This document shows, piece after piece, positions 1-5,625 of a DNA stretch of 9,097 nt (positions within the stretch are counted from its first letter, which is position 1; each line of letters begins with the position of its first letter). The notes below the pieces were generated by a model. That model had not been told where the DNA came from, ran no database searches, and worked only from the letters and a program-made list of their open reading frames with translations. Source of the DNA: Actinomycetota bacterium. GTDB lineage: Bacteria; Actinomycetota; Thermoleophilia; Gaiellales; Gaiellaceae. The translations under genes were made by a program, and so were the position numbers. Location: the NCBI GenBank assembly GCA_013821525.1, contig JACDGR010000116.1, forward strand, positions 1 to 9,097, given 5' to 3'.

Positions 1-20
1 CTCGTCGGGAGGCGGGCACC

Positions 21-431
21 TCAGTCTGTGCCGCGCGTCGCGGCCGGATCGCGGCGCTCCGCGATCAGCGCGCGCAGCCGGTCGGCCACTGCGGGCGACC
101 GCTGCTCGAGCGTCCAGACGTCGCGCTTGAACAGCGTGATCAGGCGCATCGAGGTAGTGGCAGTCACGGTTGCGGTACGCCGCCCCGAGGAGAGGATTGC
201 GATCTCGCCGAAGACCTCCCCTGGCCCCAGCGTCCGAACGACCGCACCGGCGAGCGCCACATCGGCCGTGCCCTCCTCGATCGCGTACATCGCGTGGGCG
301 AAGTCGCCCTCGGTCGCGAGAACATGCCCCGGCTCGGCCTCTGCCTCCGACGCGACGGCGGCGATTGCCTCGAGCTCGGATGGATCGAGCCCGGCGAACA
401 CCGAGAAGCCAGAGAGGCGCGCGGGATCCAT
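21..431 (-). CDS. Stand-alone cyclic-nucleotide-binding domain protein
   Basis: This 136-residue protein is essentially one cNMP-binding beta-barrel of the Crp/PKA-regulatory type. After an N-terminal helix with the family's 'F.GL...EL' pattern (residues 9-20), the barrel runs from about 30 to 105. The phosphate-binding cassette is intact at 71-89: G71, E72, F74, G75, E76, then the conserved arginine (R84/R85) before TATV. Binding of cAMP or cGMP is therefore plausible. There is no helix-turn-helix, kinase, channel or transporter part, so it is not a Crp-type transcription factor. It may act as a small sensor on a partner protein in the cytoplasm. I chose the ATG at 431 because the frame stays open further upstream only as low-complexity sequence antisense to the CHAD gene, while homology begins just after this Met. 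No convincing Shine-Dalgarno sequence precedes it. The gene is divergent from the CHAD gene. The domain is sure; the role is unknown. Confidence 0.85.
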   Translation of the reverse strand: MDPARLSGFSVFAGLDPSELEAIAAVASEAEAEPGHVLATEGDFAHAMYAIEEGTADVALAGAVVRTLGPGEVFGEIAILSSGRRTATVTATTSMRLITLFKRDVWTLEQRSPAVADRLRALIAERRDPAATRGTD

Positions 432-570
432 CTCGAGGAGTACACAGGCTCCGATGTATCCGAAGGTTGCAATTCGGAGAACAACGCGTAACAGCCCGGT
501 TTCGGCCGCAGCATTTGTCGCGACGGGTGGAGTACGAAGCTCGGGCAGGAAGGCACTCGGAAGCGTCGGA
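432..570. promoter_or_regulatory. Divergent intergenic region, probable promoters for both flanking genes
   Basis: These 139 bp separate the two divergent starts and are less GC-rich than the flanking genes, so both promoters probably lie here. On the plus strand a weak pair, TTGCAA (467-472) and TAACAG (489-494) with a 16-nt spacer, could serve the CHAD gene. On the minus strand TTGTTC around 484-489 is a weak -35 candidate. None matches consensus well. GGAAG at 559-563 is a reasonable ribosome binding site, 7 nt before the ATG at 571. Confidence 0.4.
459..478. promoter_or_regulatory. Inverted repeat, candidate operator
   Basis: TCCGAA (459-464) and TTCGGA (473-478) form a perfect 6-bp inverted repeat with an 8-bp spacer, midway between the two divergent genes and overlapping the weak -35 candidate. 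The shape fits a dimeric repressor or activator site. No regulator is identified in the window, and short dyads like this also arise by chance. Confidence 0.25.
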
Positions 571-1779
571 ATGGAGAAGATGCACGAGGACGAAATGGCT
601 GGCAACCGCCCCGACGCAATCCGCCGACTGGCGCATGAGTTCTCACGGGCGAGGGACGCCGCCGCGCCACAGGAGAACTGGCTGCGAGCCGAACGCGAGC
701 TCGCCGTATCCCATGAGTACGACACTGCAGACCGGGACCTCGAGCAGATCGGCGTACAGGTCTCCCGACTCCCGCTCGAGGCGGGGGTCATGTGGCGACT
801 GACGCTCCCACGAGGAGAACGTGTCGAGACCTGGACAACAGGGACCGAGGGGCTCTCACTCCCAAGCGAGATCACCCGCTTGATCGGGAGCGTCGTCGCC
901 GGCAAGCCCTTGATCCCCGCCGCGCCCCTCAGCGACGACCCCGGTGCGAAACGCCTCCGAGCGAGCCTCCTCGCACAGCGTCAAGCGCTCCTCGAGCACG
1001 ACCCCGGCGTGCGCCTCGCGAATGACCCCGACAACCTGCGAAAGCACCGCGTCGCCGCACGGCGCACCCGAGCCTTCCTCCGCGCCACGCGGCGGTACGT
1101 CGAATCCGGCTGGCTGCGTTCGCTTGCCGAGCCACTGAATGAGCTCGGCGCCGCAACCGGGCCTCTACGCGACCTCGACGTCCTCCTGCACCACGTCCGT
1201 GTCTCGATCGACGGTCTCGACGCCCAGGATCACACCGGCGGAGGCTCTCTCGTCGAACGGCTGGATCGAGAGCGAGCGAACGCCTACCGCCGGCTCGTCG
1301 AGACGCTCGACAGCGACTCGTATAGAACGATCCTCGGCCTCCTCCGCCTCCCACCTCGCCTCGCAGCGAATATCGAAGCAATCCCGCTCGACCTGATCGC
1401 CCGCAACGAATTCGAGCGACTTGCCAAGAGAGTTCGGAGGCTCGGCAAGCACCCCGACGACGCCGCACTCCACGGGCTTCGGATCGCGCTCAAGCGTGCA
1501 CGCTACGCCGCCGAGCTCTCGACCTTGACGGGGAAACACCGTCTGAGATTCCTGAACGACGCCAAAGCACTGCAGGATCTTCTCGGCGAGCACCAAGACG
1601 CGACCGTCGCCGTGGAGCTGCTTCGTGCGACAACGGTCGTCGACTCGCCCACCGCTGCGGCGTTCGTTGCCGGCAGACTCGCTGAACGCCAAGGCGTACG
1701 ACGCTCGACGATCACCCGCCAGCTTCCTGACGCTTGGAAGAGGCTCCGCCGCAGCGCCAATCGCCTCGCCGAGCATTAG
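571..1779 (+). CDS. CHAD-domain protein with a degenerate N-terminal CYTH-like half
   Basis: The protein has 402 residues. The C-terminal part, about 125-400, is a CHAD domain: a helical, histidine- and arginine-rich domain that binds inorganic polyphosphate. Its first repeat has NLRKHRVAARRTRAFLRATR (155-174) and GPLRDLDVLL (197-206). The second has LHGLRIALKRARYAAEL (300-316) and LQDLLGEHQDATVAV (334-348). Residues 48-112 resemble the latter half of a CYTH (triphosphate tunnel) domain: YDTADRDLEQIGV, then WRLTLPRGERVE. The ExExK metal-binding strand expected at a CYTH N-terminus is absent, so this half is probably not an active triphosphatase. The likely role is polyphosphate binding or granule association. 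The ATG at 571 is chosen because GGAAG lies 7 nt before it; ATGs at 580 and 595 are alternatives. The frame is open back to position 28, but that part is antisense to the neighbouring gene and shows no family likeness. Confidence 0.85.
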   Translation: MEKMHEDEMAGNRPDAIRRLAHEFSRARDAAAPQENWLRAERELAVSHEYDTADRDLEQIGVQVSRLPLEAGVMWRLTLPRGERVETWTTGTEGLSLPSEITRLIGSVVAGKPLIPAAPLSDDPGAKRLRASLLAQRQALLEHDPGVRLANDPDNLRKHRVAARRTRAFLRATRRYVESGWLRSLAEPLNELGAATGPLRDLDVLLHHVRVSIDGLDAQDHTGGGSLVERLDRERANAYRRLVETLDSDSYRTILGLLRLPPRLAANIEAIPLDLIARNEFERLAKRVRRLGKHPDDAALHGLRIALKRARYAAELSTLTGKHRLRFLNDAKALQDLLGEHQDATVAVELLRATTVVDSPTAAAFVAGRLAERQGVRRSTITRQLPDAWKRLRRSANRLAEH

Positions 1780-1832
1780 GGGCCACGCTCGCCCGACCCG
1801 GCACGTGCGCAGTGTTGGAACGACGGTATTGG
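1780..1832. other. Short convergent intergenic gap, no clear terminator
   Basis: Two genes converge on these 53 bp. I see no strong GC hairpin followed by a T-run on either strand. The only dyad is the 8-bp palindrome GCACGTGC at 1801-1808, too short to be a convincing intrinsic terminator. Termination may be Rho-dependent or lie inside the neighbouring coding regions. Confidence 0.4.
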
Positions 1833-3443
1833 TCAGGCCTCAGCGCGACCCGCGAGCACCGAACGGCGTATCTTGCCGGTCACCGTCTGGGGAAGCTCGT
1901 CGACGAACTCGATCAGGCGGGGGTACTCATAGGCAGCGAGCCGCGCGCGGACGAACGCCTGTAGTTCAAGTCCGAGCGCCTCGCCCGGCGCAACCTGTGC
2001 GGTCGGGACGACGAACGCCTTGACGATCTGGCCCCGCAGCTCGTCCGCCGCACCGACGACCGCGACGGCCGCGACCGCCTCGTGACGCAGCAAACACTGC
2101 TCGACCTCGAGCGGCGAGATGCGGTAGCCGGACGACATGATCAGGTCGTCGGCGCGGCCACGGAACCAGATGTAGCCCTCCTCGTCGCGTTGCGCAACGT
2201 CTCCGGTCCTCAACCACCCGTCGCGGGTCTTCGCAGCCGTCGCCTCCTGCGCGCCGAGGTAGCCGAGAAACGCGACCGGGTCGGGTAAGCGAAGCGCGAT
2301 CTCGCCGTCCTCGCCCGGCGCAGCGGGCGCGTCGTCTTCACCGAGCACCTCGACCTCGTGGCCCGGATACGGCCGGCCCATCGAGCCCGGGCGCGGGGCG
2401 AAAACGCTTGGCGCGTTCCCGACGAGCAGGTTCGCCTCGGACTGGCCATACATCTCCGCGATGGTCACGCCCAGCCTCTCTTCGCCCCAGGCGAGAACGT
2501 CGGCGCCAAGAGTCTCGCCGCCGCTGATCATCGAGCGGAGCGTGCCGGGCGGGAGCGAGACGCCGGCGGCCTTCATCAGCCGAAGGGCCGTGGGCGGAAT
2601 GAACGCGTTGCGCACGCCCGCGTCGACGATCAGCCTCGTCGCCCACTCGGGGTCGAATCCCGCTCGTGGCGCTGCGACGACCGAGACTCCGAGATACAGC
2701 GACGGCATGACCGCGTCCATCAAGCCGCCGATCCACGACCAGTCCGCGGGCGTCCAGTTGCGGTCGCCCGGCTGTGGGAACCGATCGTGGCCGAGCTCGA
2801 GGCAGGGCAGGTGGCCGAGGAGGGAGCGATGTGCATGCAATACGCCCTTCGGCGAGGCGGTCGTACCCGAGGTGTAGATCAGGTACGCGGGGTCGTCCGC
2901 TGCCGTGTCACGGGACACGAAGCGCGGCGAGGCGTCGCGAAGTAAAGCGTGCAGCTCGCGGTGCGGGGCAGCGACGGGCGCATCGCAGATCACGGTCGCG
3001 TCGACCTCGGCCGCGATCTGCGCGACCTGCTCGAGCATTCCGGCACCGGTGACCACCACGCGGGCGCCGCTGTCGACGAGCCGGTGCCGGAGCGCGTCGG
3101 AGCCGAACAGCGCGCTCAGTGGCAGTGCGACCGCACCGAGCTTGTAAATGCCGAGGTGCGCGATCGCGGCGGAGCCTCCCTGCGGGAGGACGAACGCGAC
3201 ACAGTTCCGAGCCTCGACGCCGAGCCCCACGAGCGCATTCGCAAAGCGGTTCGACTGCTCACTCAGCTCCCCGAACGTCCACTCCCGCAGGCCGGACGGG
3301 GTGATCTCGACGAGCGCGACATCGCCCGCCGGGTGCGCGTCGGAGCACGCCACCCCGATGTTGAACGACTCCGGGATCGCCCAGCGAAACGACGCGCGCA
3401 AGGTGCCGTACGAGCTGCCCACCGGCACTACGGTTCTCGTCAC
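1833..3443 (-). CDS. AMP-forming acyl-CoA synthetase (ANL superfamily)
   Basis: At 536 residues this is a full-length acyl-CoA ligase, activating a carboxylic acid with ATP to an acyl-adenylate and then to the CoA thioester. The core motifs are present in order: the phosphate loop YTSGTTASPKGV (190-201), the adenine-binding YGQSE (332-336), GWLRTGD (409-415), the hinge region GRADDLIMSSGYRISPLEVE (429-448) and the catalytic lysine K524 in TVTGKIRR. TPADWSWIGG (231-240) and the overall pattern resemble the acetate/medium-chain (ACSM-like) branch rather than long-chain or aryl ligases. The acid it uses cannot be read from sequence. The start is a GTG at 3443, overlapping the dehydratase stop as GTGA, and family similarity (YGTLRASFRWAIPE) begins 11 residues later, which supports it. 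It is the last gene of the operon. The product may be activated for beta-oxidation-like breakdown or to trap an end product. Confidence 0.9.
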   Translation of the reverse strand: MTRTVVPVGSSYGTLRASFRWAIPESFNIGVACSDAHPAGDVALVEITPSGLREWTFGELSEQSNRFANALVGLGVEARNCVAFVLPQGGSAAIAHLGIYKLGAVALPLSALFGSDALRHRLVDSGARVVVTGAGMLEQVAQIAAEVDATVICDAPVAAPHRELHALLRDASPRFVSRDTAADDPAYLIYTSGTTASPKGVLHAHRSLLGHLPCLELGHDRFPQPGDRNWTPADWSWIGGLMDAVMPSLYLGVSVVAAPRAGFDPEWATRLIVDAGVRNAFIPPTALRLMKAAGVSLPPGTLRSMISGGETLGADVLAWGEERLGVTIAEMYGQSEANLLVGNAPSVFAPRPGSMGRPYPGHEVEVLGEDDAPAAPGEDGEIALRLPDPVAFLGYLGAQEATAAKTRDGWLRTGDVAQRDEEGYIWFRGRADDLIMSSGYRISPLEVEQCLLRHEAVAAVAVVGAADELRGQIVKAFVVPTAQVAPGEALGLELQAFVRARLAAYEYPRLIEFVDELPQTVTGKIRRSVLAGRAEA

Positions 3444-5179
3444 CAGCCACCAACCCAGCCCGACAGGAGCCCGAAGGGCTCGCTGACCGCCGGTTCACCG
3501 GGCAGCGCGCGCAGAAAATCGAAGTCGCAACCTGACTCGGCCTGCAGGACGTGGTCGAGGTAGAGAGCGCCGTAGCCACGGCGATAACGCGGCACGACAG
3601 GGCCGAGACGTTCCAGCCGGAGTGCAACCTCCGCCTGCGAGACCTCCAGGTCGATCAGGCCGCGATCCAGGTCCAGCGAGATGACGTCGCCGTTCTCGAC
3701 CGCGCGCAGTGGCCCTCCTGCCGCGGACTCAGGTGAGACGTGCAGCACGACGGTGCCGAACGCGGTGCCACTCATCCGGGCGTCCGAGACCCTCACCATG
3801 TCGGTTACACCCTGTGCGAGCAGCTTCGCAGGGATCGGGATCTGTCCCCACTCCGGCATGCCGGGACCGCCCTGAGGGCCGCTCGATCGCAGCACGAGCA
3901 CGGAGTCGGCGGTGACGTCGAGCGCCGGGTCGTCGATTCGCGCCGCAACGTCGTAGACATCTTCGAAGACCACTGCTGGACCGCGATGACGCGCGAGGTG
4001 GGGCGACGCGGCGCTGCGCTTGATGACTGCACCATTGGGGGCGAGGCTCCCACGCAGCACCGCGATCGCGCCTGGCGCCCCGAACGGGGACGCGAGCGTT
4101 CCGATCACGTCACGATCGAGCACCTCCGCATCGGCGACGTTCGCTCTCAGTGTCAGCCCGTTTACCGCGATCGACTCCGTCTGTAGGAGCGGCGTTAGCT
4201 CCCCCAGAACGGCAACCACGCCACCGGCGTGGTGGAGCTGCTCGACCAGATGCTCACCCGAGGGACGTACGTTCACGAGCAGCGGCGTGCGCGCGGCCAG
4301 CTCGTGAAAACGGTCGAGCGTCAGCGGCACGCCAACGCGTCCTGCGAGTGCGAGCAGGTGCAACACGGCGTTCGTACCTCCCCCGAGCGCGCTCAGTAAC
4401 GTGATCGCGTTGTCGAACGCCTCGGCTGTGAGGATCGCGGACGGCCGCAGCTCCGCGCGCGCGATCTCCACCGCGCGCGCACCCGTCGCCTCCGCTGCCC
4501 GCAGACGCGCCGCAGCAACGGCGGGGATCGTGGCGGTGTTCGGCAGCGACATGCCGAGCGCCTCGACGAGTGCTGCCATCGTCGAGGCGGTGCCCATCTC
4601 GTTGCACGTGCCGTACGTCGGTGTCGCGGCAGCCTCGAGCTCTGCGAACTCCAGCTCGGACATCCGACCTGCGCGCAGCTCGTCTGCGTAGTGCCAGAGG
4701 TCGGTGCCCGCCCCGAGCTGCCGCCCGCGGAACCACGCCGGCTCCGACGGGCCGCCCGTAACCATGATCGCGGGCACGTCCGCGCTCGCCGCGCCCATCA
4801 GCTGCGCAGGAACCGTCTTGTCGCAGCCGCCGAGCAGCACCACCGCGTCCAGCGGGTATGCGCGGATGCATTCTTCGACGTCCATCGACATCAGATTTCG
4901 GAAGAGCATCGAGCTGGGCTTCATCAGGTTCTCGCCGAGCGAGATCGTGGGAAACTCGAGCGGTAACCCGCCGGCCAGCAGCACGCCGCGCTTGACCGAC
5001 TCAGCGAGGCCGCGGAAGTGCAGGTTGCAGTTGACGAGCTCGGACCACGAGTTACAGATCCCGATCACCGGTCGGCCCTCGAGTGCGCTGCGCGAGATTC
5101 CCTCCGCGTGTAGAGACGCGCGGTGGATGAAGCCCGCGAGGTCAGCGTTGCCGAACCACTTCGCGCTACGGAGACTCAC
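3440..5179 (-). CDS. IlvD/Edd-family dehydratase, probably a sugar-acid dehydratase
   Basis: This 579-residue protein is a full-length IlvD/Edd dehydratase, converting a 2,3-dihydroxy acid to a 2-keto-3-deoxy acid with an Fe-S cluster and Mg2+. The three cluster cysteines are C51 (SELVNCNLHFR), C119 (GGCDKT) and C192 (GTCNEMGTASTM). Their spacing of 68 and 73 residues matches what I recall for the [2Fe-2S] L-arabinonate dehydratase of Rhizobium. K121 is the expected carboxylated Mg-binding lysine. S470 in DARMSGTAFGTVVLH is the expected catalytic base. The run VVLHVSPESAAGGPL (477-491) is also the form usual in sugar-acid dehydratases. It is therefore less likely to be the housekeeping branched-chain enzyme. 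The start is a GTG at 5179, overlapping the soxG stop as GTGA. A longer open frame upstream is arginine-rich shadow sequence within soxG. Its place between soxG and an acyl-CoA ligase suggests catabolism. The exact substrate is unknown. Confidence 0.88.
   Translation of the reverse strand: MSLRSAKWFGNADLAGFIHRASLHAEGISRSALEGRPVIGICNSWSELVNCNLHFRGLAESVKRGVLLAGGLPLEFPTISLGENLMKPSSMLFRNLMSMDVEECIRAYPLDAVVLLGGCDKTVPAQLMGAASADVPAIMVTGGPSEPAWFRGRQLGAGTDLWHYADELRAGRMSELEFAELEAAATPTYGTCNEMGTASTMAALVEALGMSLPNTATIPAVAAARLRAAEATGARAVEIARAELRPSAILTAEAFDNAITLLSALGGGTNAVLHLLALAGRVGVPLTLDRFHELAARTPLLVNVRPSGEHLVEQLHHAGGVVAVLGELTPLLQTESIAVNGLTLRANVADAEVLDRDVIGTLASPFGAPGAIAVLRGSLAPNGAVIKRSAASPHLARHRGPAVVFEDVYDVAARIDDPALDVTADSVLVLRSSGPQGGPGMPEWGQIPIPAKLLAQGVTDMVRVSDARMSGTAFGTVVLHVSPESAAGGPLRAVENGDVISLDLDRGLIDLEVSQAEVALRLERLGPVVPRYRRGYGALYLDHVLQAESGCDFDFLRALPGEPAVSEPFGLLSGWVGGW
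3452..3463 (-). repeat. Junction repeat, copy 2 (before the ligase start)
   Basis: The 12-mer TCGGGCTGGGTT (minus strand) lies 8 nt upstream of the overlapping GTG start of the acyl-CoA synthetase. The identical 12-mer precedes the dehydratase start. Here it is read as Ser-Gly-Trp-Val at the end of the dehydratase, a different frame from the other copy, so protein homology does not explain the identity. Confidence 0.5.
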
Positions 5180-5625
5180 GTCTGCGAACCCAGCCCGAGC
5201 AGCGCGTCGGCCAGCCACGCGCGCAGGTACGGCCCGAACGAGGGCCTGACGAGCACGGTGAACGTGTCGAGGGCGGTGCGGTGGAGCACCACCTCGACAC
5301 GGGCGAGCAGCGTCTGCGCGCAGTCGCCGACCTGAAAGCGCGTCTCGTGCAGATCGAGCGCGCAGCCCTGAGCGAGCAGATCTACCGCTCCTCGGCCCGT
5401 GACCTTGAGAGCGATGCGGTTGGCCGAGACGTCGACCGCGGCAAGCGCTCCGCGGAAGTCCGACTCGACGCCTCCGAGCACGAGCCACTCGTCGGGACCA
5501 AGCCAGAGCGCCGTGCGCCCGCCGACGAGGGCGGTCTTGTTGGGCGACCGCGGGAAGCCGGTCGGTGCGTCGCCCCGCACGTCGACCTGCGGGCCGAGCT
5601 CGAGCTCAGACACCGACGCCGTCAC
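5176..5625 (-). CDS. soxG: Sarcosine oxidase gamma subunit
   Basis: This 149-residue protein is the gamma subunit of heterotetrameric sarcosine oxidase, which packs against the folate domain of the alpha subunit and resembles part of GcvT. Recognisable family blocks are ALWLGPDEWLVLG (39-51), VDVSANRIALKVTGRGAVDL (64-83), the block around GCALDLHE and CAQTLLARVEVVLHRT (87-117), and VLVRPSFGPYLRAWLADALL (124-143). It is somewhat shorter than the roughly 180-200 residues usual in proteobacteria, mainly at the N-terminus. The GTG at 5625 is chosen because a strong GGAGG lies 9 nt upstream inside the end of soxA. A GTG at 5613 is possible but too far from that site. The gene overlaps soxA by 20 nt, and its stop overlaps the dehydratase start by 4 nt. 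Confidence 0.9.
   Translation of the reverse strand: MTASVSELELGPQVDVRGDAPTGFPRSPNKTALVGGRTALWLGPDEWLVLGGVESDFRGALAAVDVSANRIALKVTGRGAVDLLAQGCALDLHETRFQVGDCAQTLLARVEVVLHRTALDTFTVLVRPSFGPYLRAWLADALLGLGSQT
5187..5198 (-). repeat. Junction repeat, copy 1 (before the dehydratase start)
   Basis: The 12-mer TCGGGCTGGGTT (minus strand) lies 7 nt upstream of the overlapping GTG start of the dehydratase, inside the 3' end of soxG (read as Leu-Gly-Leu-Gly-Ser). It is identical to the 12-mer before the ligase start. Its GGGTT core also occurs 8 nt before the soxD start (8057-8061). Confidence 0.5.

Noticed and set aside
21..431. A Crp/Fnr-type transcription factor regulating the neighbouring genes.
   Set aside because: The protein ends about 30 residues after the barrel and has no helix-turn-helix.
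28..570. N-terminal extension of the CHAD protein back to an ATG at 28.
   Set aside because: This part is serine-, arginine- and alanine-rich shadow sequence antisense to the cyclic-nucleotide-binding gene, with no family likeness; a ribosome binding site supports the ATG at 571.
1801..1808. Palindrome GCACGTGC in the convergent gap as a terminator.
   Set aside because: The arms are 4 bp with no loop and no T-run follows on either strand.
5180..5488. N-terminal extension of the dehydratase by 103 residues.
   Set aside because: It is arginine-rich sequence in another frame of soxG; the GTG at 5179 gives a normal family length and a GTGA overlap.
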